Shown piece after piece: positions 45,748 through 56,889 of a stretch of 64,000 nucleotides of DNA. The notes under the pieces are model-generated. The model worked only from the letters and a program-made list of their open reading frames with translations. It was not told the origin of the DNA and did not search any database. Position numbers and translations under genes: made by a program. Positions within the stretch are counted from its first letter, which is position 1. The number at the start of each line of letters is the position of its first letter. This DNA is from Catonia carolina (Eukaryota > Arthropoda > Insecta > Hemiptera > Achilidae): contig JAQMRL010000014.1 in the NCBI GenBank assembly GCA_035578175.1, positions 13,530,274 to 13,594,273 on the forward strand. Reading direction: 5' to 3'.

Positions 45748-46031
45748 CGATCCGCTAATGAAATGACTGAAGCATTTGAGAGCAAAAAAGGTTTAGGTGT
45801 AAAATACACTAATCAGAGCTATCTTCTCTATAAGTAATGAATTTCATTATACAGCCAGACTCTGTGGTGAATGAAGTGAAAAATTATATGCAGGATGGAA
45901 TGTAATACATTGTCGATGCTTTTCAGAGGGTTTAGCATGCTGATAAGCATACTTTTCCACAACTAGTTTTACTAAGTAAAACCTCTAGAGGGTTCAAACC
46001 AACCTTTCGACTGATAACCTAAACAACATCA
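45748..46031 (+). mobile_element. SINE1 copy, old, 5' truncated
   Basis: Diverged SINE1 from the AATGACTGAAGCATTTGAG segment to GATAACCTAAACAACA, with an internal deletion before the AACCTCTAGAG segment. Confidence 0.75.
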
Positions 46032-46495
46032 ATGTTAAATGACTTTTTATCCACCCGGTATTTAAATAGTTATTTTTTTAAAAGGAACATCGAACACCGA
46101 ACTATGAGGACCAAGTTAAAAAGCCTGATAACAAGAGGACGACGAAGGAGGAAAAGTAAAAAAGGAAAACCGTGGGAGAAACCGAGAGAGAACGATGAAT
46201 TATCCAAATAGAAAAAGAGAGAGACATGTTTTTAAATACAGATTTGGACTGGCCAATGTATACGGGGGAAGAGAGGGAGTGAGACTGTATTAATTTTTAA
46301 TTGGTTTTTACTCATAACTTTAAAACCAAATTGAACCACGTATTCGGCCAATCGTTCATTTCCTATTTATTAGGATCTATAAACACTAGAATGCTTGCTC
46401 AATTTATTTTATATCTCGGCTGGCAAAACGCACTCTTTTTTTCACTGATCTTGAGGCACCATTTAACTTTCCTTAATATGATATATCAAGGAATA
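46032..46495. other. Spacer, nothing recognised
   Basis: A purine-rich stretch (46110-46270) without recognisable coding. Ends in the CAAGGAATA duplicated around the next SINE1. Confidence 0.45.
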
Positions 46496-46887
46496 AAACT
46501 GCCCATAACAGATAAGTGGAGTGTCAAATTATTTACACTCAGTCTGTTCGTTGCAGGACTAAAAGAAATAGTTCTGTTTGTTATCAAACGATCAGCCAAT
46601 TAAATGACTGAATCATTTACGAACAGAAGACGTAAAGGTGTAAAAGACACTAATCAGAGTTATCCCCTCTGAAAGCAACGAATTTCATTATACAGCTAGA
46701 ACCTGTGGTGAATGAAGTGGTATCATTTGCAGAGTGGAAAGTATGTGCTTTTCAGAGGGCCCGGCATGCTGATATTCGTACTTTTCCACTCAGTAAGGAA
46801 GGCACGGTAAACCGTCTCACTCTTTTTTTACTTAGTAAAACCTCTACAGATTAAAACCAGCCTTTCGGCTGTTGACCTAAACAACAA
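46496..46887 (+). mobile_element. SINE1 copy
   Basis: Full-length, flanked by CAAGGAATA (46487-46495 and 46888-46896). Confidence 0.88.
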
Positions 46888-46950
46888 CAAGGAATAGAAT
46901 TATTGTAAGATAGAGGTGGTCTGTTAAGAGAAGTTTTTATAAATTAAAAA

Positions 46951-48139
46951 TCTGGTGTGAACACTCACACAACTTTCTCTTGCCAATGCAAATAATGAAC
47001 AATGTTGTGTTGTTGTTGCTCTTTAGGTCATCAGCCGAAAGGCTGGTTTGAACATGTAGAGGTTTTACTATATAAAAAGTGGAGTGAGATGGTTAACATT
47101 TGCCTTCCTCACTGAATGGAAACGTACACTTATCAGCATGCCGGACTTTCTGAAAAGCATATATTTTTCACTCTGCAAATGACAACTTCACTTCATTCAC
47201 CATTGGGTCTGGTTGTATAATGAAATTCATTACTTTCAGAGGAGATAACTCTGACTAGTGTTTTTTTACACCTCTACCTATTCTTTTCTTAAATGATTCG
47301 GTCATTTAATTTGCTGACCATGTGATAAGAAACAGAACCATTTATTTTAGCACTGCAAATATCAGATAAAGTGCAAATAATTTGACACTCCACCTGTGTG
47401 TTATGGGCAATATAACCTATTTAGTAATAAAACATTAGAAATAAACAAAAAACTAACCTCAAAAAACAAAACCTTATTTTAATCATGAGTGAATTATGCA
47501 AAATAAAAATAAACTACAGTTTGGCTTAATAATACGGAAAGTCACTTTCACGCTTAACTAGGCTCTGTAGAGAAAATTGCTTTGAATGAAAGTTGTAGAT
47601 CTTTTAATTTCCTACAAATTCTATTATACTTTTTTAAATCCATAATAATGCTGAAATCTAAAAAAATCGATGCTTTACACGATTTCGTGAGAAAAACCAG
47701 AAAATCGCTAATTACCGCTAAACTAAGCGTCATACAAAAAAATGTTTGAAATAAAAGTGTAGGATTTTAAATTGTCTAAAACTTTTATAGCACATTTTTG
47801 CGCTAAAATGCATATTAAAGCCGCAATCTTAGAAAAAACCATTTGTATCTACCAGAGCACAGCCTTCCAAAGAATTTCAGCAGACATGGCATCTACCCTA
47901 TCTTATAGAGCATAACAAATTTAGCAAATAAGGCGATTTAAAAAAAGTTGTAGGAACCGTTTTTGAGAAAATCCCAAAAAAGTGAAAAATTCCACGAATA
48001 TAATACTTCTGTTTGACCGATTTTGATGAAAATGTTCGTGTTGAGTCCTCTTTAGGTACGTAACTCAAGTTCTAAGTTTCAAGTTCGTACGATGTTCTTG
48101 AGATATTTTGTTTACACACAGATCAATCACTAAAAATAC
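46951..48139 (+). mobile_element. HLE copy carrying SINE1, 3' end missing
   Basis: Starts TCTGGTGTGAACACTCACAC. SINE1 interrupts it at the ATGAACAAT-ATAACC segment. Both internal units are present. It ends at CAGATCAATCACTAAAAATA, before the 3' hairpin. Confidence 0.83.
47003..47409 (-). mobile_element. SINE1 copy in HLE
   Basis: Reverse-oriented full-length SINE1 from TTGTTGTTGCTCTTTAGGTC to GTGTGTTATGGGC, splitting the HLE sequence AACAATATAACC. Confidence 0.87.
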
Positions 48140-48263
48140 AGAGCGGCCCATAATATGTCAGTTTCCCCAATATTTATGGAAATCGGAAGAAAGGTTAATG
48201 GAATATGAAACCTACAGACAAAATAAAACCAATTTATTATATGAACGTTTCATGTATATTACA

Positions 48264-48400
48264 CAGAGCGTTTCAGGAGGAATCTACCATACTGCACAAG
48301 CTTATTCCTCTCATCAAAATAATGAAAAAAGTTCACATAAATATGGGTCGGAAATGTTTCGTTGGCGAGTTAGGCCTATATAAAGTCAAAGATTTCACCT
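48264..48400. mobile_element. Remnant related to the 4512-5342 fold-back MITE
   Basis: After TA, CAGAGCGTTTCAGGAGGAAT resembles the CAGGGTG-type end. ATAATGAAAAAAGTTCACAT and the following ATATGGGTC segment match the arm at 4568-4600. Only one arm is recognisable. Confidence 0.55.
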
Positions 48401-49148
48401 AAAATTCTGCTCCCTCAGTGAAATTAACTCACACTGAAATTTTAAGGGTGTTAATTGAGTTTGTTAATTAGATAAGTTTTATGTAAAATGAGCTGAAAAA
48501 TCGTATAAAACTGTACGAATAAACTGTTCATTATTGTAAACAGAAATGTTAGTTTCTCGAAAATGTGAGCAGACTATTCACAGTGCTGAACGAAATCTAT
48601 TATGCAGTGCAATAAAATTCTGTGAAGTTGAAGCTTAATAAAAATGCCTTTCCCTGCCTCTTAACAAAAGCCATGAGCGAGTGGATAACTACTGTGATGT
48701 TTCTCTATCCATAATTCGAAAAATAAAGAAAGAAATTAAATACGTGAAGAAGCTATTCTTCAACAGTTTTGTTGTCACCTGGTAAAAAAGGAAACGGTTA
48801 GGTGAGACTGATAGTGAAGACGCCGGTGATAATAGTAGAAAACAAGGCAATTCATTAGTAGAAACTTTTGTTACAATGGAATAAGTTAGCTGGTAATTAC
48901 AGTAAATCTAACATTTTTAGTCATGTAATTAAGCTATAGACAATATTACAAGTCACATATATATATCTTAAAAGGTTTATGAAGAAATCATTTTCTCAAA
49001 TAAACCACAGCTTGCAAAATGTATGTAGAAACTTCACGGTAGTGAAATGTACGGTTAGTGTCTGACTGTTGAAGTTGACAGCACTGCAAATTTTCACTTC
49101 CCTTCCTCACAGCCCATCCATACGCAAAAGGCAATCTCGTGATTTCAG
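48401..49148. other. Spacer, nothing recognised
   Basis: No gene, repeat terminus or RNA gene seen. Confidence 0.5.
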
Positions 49149-49150
49149 TA

Positions 49151-49691
49151 AAGTAGAATCTCAGTAGTTCGGCATCTCCAGTAATCCGGCCCTTAAAATA
49201 TTAGACCTAAAAGTATGAAACCTCACCCAGGAAAGATTTTGGTAAAATATTTAAATTGAATTAGGGAAATCAACTCGACCTAATTACGGCGGATTTAATA
49301 TAACATGTATGTTTAGGATTTGATTAAAGAAATGAATAAGCAGACCTTAATTATTGTTAAATGGAATAATTTTTGGCCTTTCATCCAAAACCCAGAACTG
49401 GGCCACAGTCTATACTTCATACTGAATTGACAACAAAACGTAATTCTCAGAACACGAGCACCCCACACCGCACTAGGCAATGTCAATAGCCGATAATTAT
49501 GTTTAGTACAATTACTACAGAAGTACTCAACAAACCTTTTTTAATTAGTTTATTAAATTTAAAATCGCATAGAAATCAATGCATAATCATTTTTTGTTTA
49601 AAATTATAATTTATAGTTCCAAAATTCCAACACATCCAGTAATCCGGCACCCTCTCGGTTCCGAACAGTCCGGTCTACTGAGATTCTACTG
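49151..49691. mobile_element. Pogo-like non-autonomous transposon, 541 bp
   Basis: Ends AAGTAGAATCTCAGTAG (left) and, on the minus strand, CAGTAGAATCTCAGTAG (right) are inverted with one mismatch and flanked by TA (49149-49150, 49692-49693). TCCAGTAATCCGGC occurs near both ends in the same direction. The terminal CAGTAGAA-CTC pattern is typical of insect pogo/Tigger elements. No transposase frame inside. Confidence 0.75.
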
Positions 49692-49693
49692 TA

Positions 49694-50094
49694 TCTATTA
49701 TCTTGTGATTCCAATTATTTAATGTTGTTATTCTCCGAGTACAAAATTAAACATGGGGACAAAATAAAGTAAATAATAAATTAGGAAAGACACTTTTACA
49801 TTGTAATAATTTGATAGACAAACTGTCTGTCAAGGTTAGATTCGTTTAATAAGAATAGGTTCAGAGTAAACTAGAAGTGCCTACCTAACTGTAATCTAAA
49901 TGGCTGTCAAAATGTAAAAGACATCAAATCGTTAGGTGTTCTATAAATTAAGATACATATCATTCCTACATCAACTAGTTACGTATGAATACATTCACAA
50001 TGAGTAATACAACGTTATTCAACTTAATAGGTTATGTATGTAGAAAAATGTCCAGTTATTGCAAACCTACCATTTGTTACAAACATTTTTATTT
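49694..50094. other. Spacer, nothing recognised
   Basis: AT-rich, short spurious frames only. Confidence 0.5.
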
Positions 50095-50270
50095 TACTTT
50101 CTCTTGCCTATATGTATACATAGAAAAGAAAGTATTGTTTTCATGTCGATTTTTCGAAATAGTTTTCACCAGATCTACACGTTTTAAACCTCCCTGATCC
50201 CAAAAAACAAGTTTGTAGCGATTGGTCTCTCTGTGTGGGTGGGTGTGTGTGTGTGTGTGCGCGTGTGCGC

Positions 50271-50313
<43 letters not shown>

Positions 50314-50757
50314 CAGAATATCTCAAGAACGAAACAACAAACGAACTTGAAATATAAAACTTAAGTTAGATACCACTAGAGGACTCAACACGAACATTTT
50401 CATCAAAATCAATCAACCGGAAATAGTATTTATTCGTGTCATTTTTTACGTTTTTGTGATTTTCTCAAAAACGGCTCTAATGATTTTTTTTTCAAAAATC
50501 GCTTTATTTACTAAACTTTTTAGGATCTGCAAGATAGGGTAGGCGACATGTCTGCTGAAATTCTTGGGATGCTTTTTTTACGTAAAACAATTGGTTTTTA
50601 AGATTGCAACTTAAATATGCATTTTAACGCAAAAATGTATATAATTAAAGTTGTAGAAAATTTAAAATCCTACAACTTTTATTTCATACATTTTTTTGTA
50701 TAACGCTTAGTTTAGCGGTAATAAGTGATTTTCTGTTTTTTCTCACGAAAACGTTTA
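50095..50757 (-). mobile_element. HLE 3' portion, fused to an inverted HLE piece
   Basis: TACTTTCTCTTGCC with hairpin, long GT tract (50228-50310), first internal unit, stopping at TCTCACGAAAACGT. Confidence 0.82.
50228..50310. repeat. (GT)n microsatellite in HLE
   Basis: GT tract with GC steps at the family's fixed site. Confidence 0.95.
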
Positions 50758-51037
50758 ATAAAAACAAAAATAAACAAAAAACTAACGTCAATAAACATTA
50801 CCTAATTTTAATCATGAATGAAAGACGCAAAATTAAAATCAACTTCAGTTTGGCTTAAAAATACGGAAAATCACTCTTTCACGCTAAACTAGGCTCTGTA
50901 GAGAAAAATGCTCTAAATAAAAGTTGTAGATCGTTTAATTCCCTATAAATGGGAAAATACACTTTTGTCGTAAAATGCGTACTAACGATGAAATCTTAAA
51001 GAAATCGATTATTTTACACAATTTTGTGAAGAAAAAC
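50758..51037 (+). mobile_element. HLE piece in opposite orientation
   Basis: Reads ATAAACAAAAAACTAACGTC, the ATGAATGAAAGACGC segment and one terminal unit to TTTTGTGAAGAAAAACAGA, where a SINE1 follows. Confidence 0.75.
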
Positions 51038-51040
51038 AGA

Positions 51041-51362
51041 TGTAGTTTACACTTGCCTTCCTCACTGAGTTGAAAGAGTATATATTTATTAGCATTCCAG
51101 GCTCTCCGGAAAGCACCTATTTTCCATCCTGCAAATGCCACCTTCACTTCAATCACCACAGGGTTTGGTTGAATAATGAAATTCATTACTCTCAGAAGAG
51201 ATAACTTTGACTTGTCTTTTACACATCTACCTCTTCTGTTTTTAAATGTTTTAGTCATAATTGACTGACCATGTGATAAGAAACGTAAATATTTTTTTGT
51301 ATCCCTGGAACTACTAGATCGAGTGCAAATAATTTAACACTCCACTTGCCTGTTACGGGCAT
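51041..51362 (-). mobile_element. SINE1 copy, 3' truncated
   Basis: Reverse-oriented SINE1 from TTGCCTTCCTCACTGAG to ACTTGCCTGTTACGGGCA. The (AAC)n end is missing. Confidence 0.82.
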
Positions 51363-51443
51363 GAACATTGTTTACTAATGATAAAAACATTATGGCATTA
51401 TTTACATTGGCACGAAAAAGTCGTGTGAGTGTTTCACACCATA
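51363..51443 (-). mobile_element. HLE 5'-terminal fragment
   Basis: TTATTTACATTGGCACGAAAAAGTCGTG ... CACACCATA equals the last 80 bp of the family. Confidence 0.72.
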
Positions 51444-51555
51444 TTTTTTTAATTATTACCTACCACGTATTACACAAAATATTTCTAATTATGCTATTCT
51501 GTATTTCGAATTTTCTTTAATTTCAATTTGTATAATATTGTTTTGGAGGTTCGAG

Positions 51556-51820
51556 TCGTTGTTTAGGTCATCAGTCAAAATGTTGGTTTGAATTTACAGA
51601 CTGTACTAAGTAAAACGAGGAGTGACGTGATTTACAATTTATATACCCTTGTCTTCCTCACTGAATTGAAAGAGTATTCTTAACAGCATGCCAGGCTCTC
51701 CAAAAAGCAACTACTTTCCACCTAAAAAAAAATGACACCTTCACTTCATTCACCAAAAAGTCTGGCTGTATAATGAAATCAATTACTCTCAGAGGAGATT
51801 TATGATTAGTGTCTTACACC
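51556..51820 (-). mobile_element. SINE1 copy, head lost
   Basis: Reverse-oriented, diverged, from GTTGTTTAGGTCATCAGTC to GTGTCTTACACC, where the mariner begins. Confidence 0.78.
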
Positions 51821-51849
51821 TACGAGGTGTGGCTATTAATAAACGAGAC

Positions 51850-52710
51850 TAACGTAAAAACAATTTATTTTTATATTATAATCACTTATTGTCAACTTCA
51901 ATATACACTCATTCCTTATCCCTACAACGCTCCATGCGAATTTTCCATTGTTGGAAACAATGCCGGAAGTCATCTTCTGTCAGCTCCTTCAGGACACATG
52001 CCGCTTTCTCTTTTACAGCTTCCACAGACTAAAATCTTGTCCCTTTTAATGCAGATTTTTGCCGGCCGCATTGGCGTAAATGGTAACGTGCTTGCCTCTC
52101 AACATGCGGTCTTGGGTTCGAATCCCATTCAGACACGGCATATTTTCATACGTTACAAAAAACATTTCATCCTTCACCGTCTGCATTACAATGCAGACAA
52201 TGAAACAAATAATAATAATGCAGATTTCACCTTAGGGAACAGGTATAAGTAACATGGCGCAAGATCAAGTGAATAAGGTGGATGTTCTAACACTAAGGTG
52301 CTGTACTTGGCTAGGAACCTCTTGACAGATAACGCGGGATGAGCTGGAGCATTGTCTTGGTGGAGAACCCACGAGTTGTTCTTCCACATTTCGGGGCCTT
52401 CTTTCCTTACTCTTTGACGTAGTTTAGAAAGTACCTCAAGTTACTTTCGGTACTTTAAATGTTTGACCTTCAGGAACCCAGTGAAGGTACACAATTCCAT
52501 GGATATCAAAACAAAAAAATCATCATTGCTTTAAATTTTTACTAGCTCATTCGAGCTTTTTTGGCTCTCGGTAAAGTGCGGCTCTTCCAGTGCATGGATG
52601 GCCCTTCGTTTCCAGATCATAAGTAGAAAACCACGTTTCATCACATGTTATTATAGTTTCCAAAAAATTCGGGTCATTTTCAGTCGCGTACAAAGTGTCA
52701 GTAAAAACAT
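51850..52710 (-). pseudogene. Mariner transposase remnant (interrupted)
   Basis: Minus-strand translation shows TCDETWFSTYD (first catalytic Asp) near 52630, HQDNAPAH (second Asp) near 52345, and HPPYSLDLAPCYLYLFPKVK (third Asp, the mariner D34D spacing) near 52280. After the SINE2 insertion the C-terminal part ARVLKELTE-DDFQ resumes. The 5' start of the gene is missing, and stops are present. The protein would have cut and pasted the element at TA sites. Confidence 0.8.
52059..52215 (+). mobile_element. SINE2 copy inserted in mariner
   Basis: GCCGGCCGCATTGGCGTAAA head with GGTTCGAATCC B box, GTCTGCATTACAATG body and an (AAT)n tail. Perfect 12 bp target duplication TAATGCAGATTT (52047-52058 and 52216-52227). 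The mariner at 62870 shows the empty site. Confidence 0.93.
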
Positions 52711-52927
52711 TTTTGCGAGCTTCATTTCAAGCACTTTTGAGCGGCACGTGTCCTGAAGGAGCTGACAGAGGATGACTTCCAGCACTGTTTCCAACAATGG
52801 TAAATTCGCATGGAGTGTTGTAAGGATAGAGAAGGAGTGTATATTAAAGGTGACACTAAGTGATTATGTATAAGATAAAAATAAAATTTTTTACGTCAGT
52901 CTCGTTACTTAATAGTCACACCTCGTA

Positions 52928-52984
52928 TGTTTTATTATTTAAATTGGCAAGAGAGAGTTGTGTGAGGGTTTTAAAACAGAATTT
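52928..52984 (-). mobile_element. HLE 5'-terminal fragment
   Basis: TTATTTAAATTGGCAAGAG followed by the AGTTGTGTGAGGG segment ending AAACAGA. Confidence 0.6.
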
Positions 52985-53431
52985 TTTTTGGTCTGTATTT
53001 CGAACTTTCTTTAACTCGATTGATTTCTTTTAGCTAATCAAAATTTTTGTTTTGGTGGTGCAAATTAAGGACATTCAATTGTTTATATTTTTGATGTTTA
53101 CGTGGGTAATTGTAAACAAGATTACTGTGTAGGGTTTAAAATTAGTAAGCGATGTAGGCTTATAATGTCTAAGGAATGTGTAGGCCTGTTAGAAACGGGA
53201 AAGAGAGAAGAAAAGTGCCTGACGTTGATTAGGCGTTCAAAAGACACTTTTATTTTTAGTTATTGTCGTTTTCTGCATCGATGCAACTGTCGCATCCTAT
53301 GCATGTCAACATCAGACCACTGCACGCTACAACTGTATGTCTTTTCGAAAATCATGTGAACAACAATCTCATCCTTACAGGAATGTTTCAAACCTCACCT
53401 GAAATCTATAATAAAATTAATATAATATATA
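52985..53431. other. Spacer, nothing recognised
   Basis: Two short overlapping frames without motif. Nothing supported. Confidence 0.45.
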
Positions 53432-53528
53432 TCTGGTGTTTAATACTCACACAACTTTATCTTACCAATATAAATAATAAAAAATATAACATATGTTTAA
53501 TTATTAGTAAACAATGTAAAATACAAAA
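53432..53528 (+). mobile_element. HLE 5'-terminal fragment, tandem to the next copy
   Basis: TCTGGTGTTTAATACTCACACAACTTTATC at the start of a 97 bp truncated copy in the same orientation as the following element. Confidence 0.65.
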
Positions 53529-53612
53529 TCTGGTGTGAAACACTTTCACAACTTTCTCTTGTCAATGCATATAATAAACATTATAACCCAACATAAGTAA
53601 TAGAATATTAGA

Positions 53613-53929
53613 ATTTTTTTATTCTAATATGAGTACGTTGCAATGTGTTCAATTCAGAACAATAAGCAACCCCATGACCCAATGAGATGAGGATGATATG
53701 TATGACGTGTAAATTAGGTGTAGTCTTGTACAGACTCAGGTCGACCATTTTTCAGAGAGTATGGTTAATTGAACCCCAACCATCAAAAGACACCGGTAAC
53801 CACTGTCTAGTATTCAAATCCGTATAAAAGATCTTTTATTAGGATTTGAACCAAGAAACTTCTCCGATAATCAGCTGTTAAACAGCTGACTCGAGGCGAC
53901 GACTTTATCTCTAGACCAACTCGGTGGGT
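53613..53929 (-). mobile_element. SINE3 (tRNA-derived) copy 1
   Basis: On the minus strand: CACCGAGTTGGTCTAGAG (A-box region), TTGGTTCAAATCC (B box), a TACACC-rich body and an A-rich 3' end. Target duplication ATTAGAA (53606-53612 and 53930-53936). Confidence 0.85.
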
Positions 53930-53945
53930 ATTAGAAATAAACAAA

Positions 53946-54280
53946 CTTTTTTTTAAATTCTGATATGTGTACGTTGCAATCTGTTCAACTCAGAACAATA
54001 AGCAACCCCCATGACCCAATGAGATGAGGATGATGTGTATGACGTGTAAATGAGGTGTAGTCTTGTACAGACTCAGGCCGACCATTCCTGAAAGAGTATG
54101 GTTAATTAAACCCCAACCATCAAAGTACGCCAGTAACCACTGTCTAGTATTCAAATCCGTGTAAAAGTGACTACCTATAGGGCCTATTAGGATTTGAACC
54201 AGGAAACTTCTTCTTCCGAAAATCAGCTGTTAAACAGCTGATTTTGGCGGCGACTTTACCTCTAGACCAACCTGGTGGGT
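53946..54280 (-). mobile_element. SINE3 (tRNA-derived) copy 2
   Basis: Same family and orientation as copy 1. Target duplication TAAACAAA (53938-53945 and 54281-54288). TAGGGCCTA near 54177-54185 lies in its body. Confidence 0.85.
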
Positions 54281-54965
54281 TAAACAAAGTAATCTCCAAA
54301 AAAAATATAATTTTAGTCACGAGTGAATGATGCAAAATGAAAACCAATCTTAATTTGGCTTAATAATACGGAAAATCACTCTTTTACGCTAAACTAGGCT
54401 CTGTAGAGACAAATTCTTAAAAAAATAAAAGCTGCAGATCGTTAAACTTCCTATAAATTTGATTATACACTTTTGCCGTAAAATGCATACTAAGGCTGAC
54501 ATCTAAAAAAATCGATTTATTTTTTACCCGTTTTGTGAGAAAAAAAATCAGAAAATCGCTAATTACCGCTAAACTAAGCGTTATACAAAAAAAAAATGTT
54601 TCAAAAAAAATTTTGTAGGGTTTTTAATTCTCTACAACTTTTATTAAATTTTTGCGCTAAAATGCATATTAAAGTCGCAATCTTAAAAAACAATTATTTC
54701 GAGAAAACAACCTTCTTAAAGATTTCAGCAGACATGGCACCTACCCTATCTTGTAGAGCATTAAAAATTTAGTAGGCCTAAATGAAGTGATTTTAAAAAA
54801 AATAATAGGGCCGTTTTTGAGAAAATCGCAAAAACGTGAAAAATGACACGAAAAAACTACTACTTCTGGCTGACCGATTTTGATGAAAATGTTCTCTAGT
54901 GGTATTTAACTTGTTTCAAGTTTCAAGTTCGTACCTACGATGTTCCGTTCTTGAGATATCCTGTT

Positions 54966-55013
54966 CACACACACACACGCGCGCGCGCGCGCGCACACAC
55001 ACATACACACACA
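54966..55013. repeat. (CA)n(CG)n(CA)n microsatellite in HLE
   Basis: Dinucleotide tract with a central CG block at the family's fixed site. Confidence 0.93.
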
Positions 55014-55207
55014 GACCAATCGGTAAAACATGTTTTTTGGGTTCAGGGGCTCTGAAAACGAGTAGATCCGGTGAAAACTCGATTTCGACAAATCGACATG
55101 AAAACAATACTTTCCTTCCTATATATTCATATAAGCAAGAGAAAGTAACGATCATTTTTTCTGCGATAGCACAGCCTCCCGAAGAATTTCAGCAGACATG
55201 GCGAGTG

Positions 55208-55480
55208 TAGGCGCCAAGAAGAAGAAGAAGGAGGAGGAGGAGGAGGAGGAGATATGAAGAAAAATATTGATAAGAAGGAGAAGAAGATGGATGGTGGTGG
55301 TGAAGGAGGTGAAAAAGAGGATGGACACTATCTCTAAGAAATGTAGCAGGAGGAGGAGAACGAGAGATGAAGAAAAAGATTGATAAGGAGAAACTTAAGG
55401 AGGAGGAGAAGAAGGAATAGTTGTGGTGGTGGAGGAGGAGAAGAAGAAGGTGGAGAAATAACTCTATCTCTAAGAAATAC
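55208..55480. repeat. Polypurine tract with two similar units
   Basis: Almost pure A/G on the plus strand ((GAA)n, (GGA)n). GATGAAGAAAAA-GATTGATAAG-type and TATCTCTAAGAAAT segments recur with a period of about 118-130 bp. Confidence 0.85.
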
Positions 55481-55972
55481 TAGCAATAAATAACGTCCGT
55501 TTCAATGTGGTGTGATACCTTGCATTACAGTACAGTTCAGTACATAGTAAATAGAAGAGTAGGCAGTTGCACTCGAATGGATTGCGCTTTGTACTACAAG
55601 CTGTAAGGTGTACTGGAGGCATGGGTTAGGAAGGAGGGAGCCTCTCTGCCTCTCTGCCGCACTGGCTGGGTATATTATTATTTTTTATTTGATCGGCTCT
55701 TTATAAAATATATACTATTAGAGATGCTTCAATTTTAACATAATTTATTGCTTCTTCGTGCAATCCTTCCCTCCCGCCTTACAGCAACTGCACCATCACC
55801 TCACACCAGACACTGTGTCCACTTAACCTCACTTATTCAACATGTCCATTTAAATACTACCATCTTTCACATTTATTAAGAAATTTACACTCTCTTTCTA
55901 TTAGAACCTCCATTAAAACATTATTAATTATTTCACAAAAAATTAATTGATCTAAATAATTGGCACAAATTA
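55481..55972. other. Spacer, nothing recognised
   Basis: No gene or repeat terminus recognised. Confidence 0.5.
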
Positions 55973-56391
55973 TTTTTTTGTCATCAGTCTCTCGACTGAA
56001 TTGATCCAGTTTTCCAAGCTGTTCTGTCTTGTGCAAGTCGTTTCATAATCTACATATCTGTAACACCCCACATCTTTTGTAATTTGCTTTAAATATTCTA
56101 ACCTTTGCCTACCCCTACAATTCACTCCCTCAATATTACCGCCCATTATTGATATGCCAATACCTGGATGTCTTAGGATATGCCCCACTAGCCTATCCCT
56201 ACTTCTGGTAAGATGTTTCCATATACTTCTTTATTCATCCACTTGTCTAAGAACCTCTAAATTATTTATTTTGTCCACCCACCTTATATATAACATTTTC
56301 ATATAACATCACATTTCAAAAGCTTCTATCGTCTTCCTTTCTACAGCCCCTATCACCCACGTTTCACTCCCGTATAATGCTACACTCCACA
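55973..56391 (-). pseudogene. LINE-C polymerase C-terminal fragment with 3' end
   Basis: A minus-strand frame to 55970 reads MGHILRHPGIGISIMGGN, GVNCRGRQRLEYLKQI, KDVGCYRYVD and ends near ATGACAAAAAAAT. This is the longest LINE-C piece here and it defines the family 3' end. 5' side cut by other repeats. Confidence 0.8.
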
Positions 56392-56460
56392 AATTATATA
56401 ACTTGTAAAATAAAACTGATCTGAACTGTTTTACAAAATTTATAAAATGATTTAATTTTT

Positions 56461-56885
56461 TTTCTTTCTCTTGCCTGTATGAATATTATAAGGAGGAATA
56501 TATTATTTTCATGTCGATTTTTCGAAATCGAGTTTTCAGTGGATCTACACGTTTTCAGACCCCCTGAACCCAAAAACATGTTTTTAGCGATTGGTTTGTG
56601 TATGTGAACAGAATATCTCAAAAACGGAACATCGTACGAACTTGAAACTTGAAACTTTAGTTATGTACCACTAGAGGACGCGACACGAAGATTTTCAACA
56701 AAATCAGTCGACCGAAAGTAGTAGCTTATTCGTGTCTTTTTAACTTTTTTTGCAATTTCCTCAAAAACGGCTCCTAAGATTTTTTTAAAATCGTCTTATT
56801 TACTACATTATTTATGCTCTACAAGATAGGGTATACGCCATGTCTGCTGAAATTCTTAAGAGGTTGTTTTCGCATAAAAAATTCT
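56461..56885 (-). mobile_element. HLE copy, 3' part
   Basis: TTTCTTTCTCTTGCCTG with hairpin, through GAATATCTCAAAAACGGAAC to the TTCTTAAGAGGTTGTTTTCG segment. The internal units are missing. Confidence 0.8.
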
Positions 56886-56889
56886 TGTT

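Larger units (their letters stand above)
51823..52925 (-). mobile_element. Mariner element 1 with duplicated, inverted 3' ends
   Basis: 1103 bp between TA dinucleotides (51821-51822 and 52926-52927). Both ends start CGAGGTGTG(G/A)CTATTAA. The minus strand encodes a mariner transposase from about 52700 to 51850. The right arm (52741-52925) is not the expected 5' end but an inverted copy of the left arm (51823-52004), including the transposase C-terminus, so the element is a fold-back structure with arms of about 183 bp. SINE2 is inserted at 52059-52215. Confidence 0.85.
53529..55148 (+). mobile_element. HLE copy carrying two SINE3 insertions
   Basis: Starts TCTGGTGTGAAACACTTTCA, is interrupted twice within the ATTAGAAATAAACAAA segment, resumes at 54281 and runs through both internal units and a (CA/CG)n tract to the hairpin and GCAAGAGAAAGTA. 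TAGGCCTA at 54773-54780 and TACCTA at 54932-54937 replace consensus TA. Confidence 0.87.

Noticed and set aside
52061..52140. Possible tRNA gene (good A and B boxes)
   Set aside because: It is the head of a SINE2 copy with a 12 bp target duplication inside a mariner; the same sequence occurs at 22512-22687 and 33481-33656.
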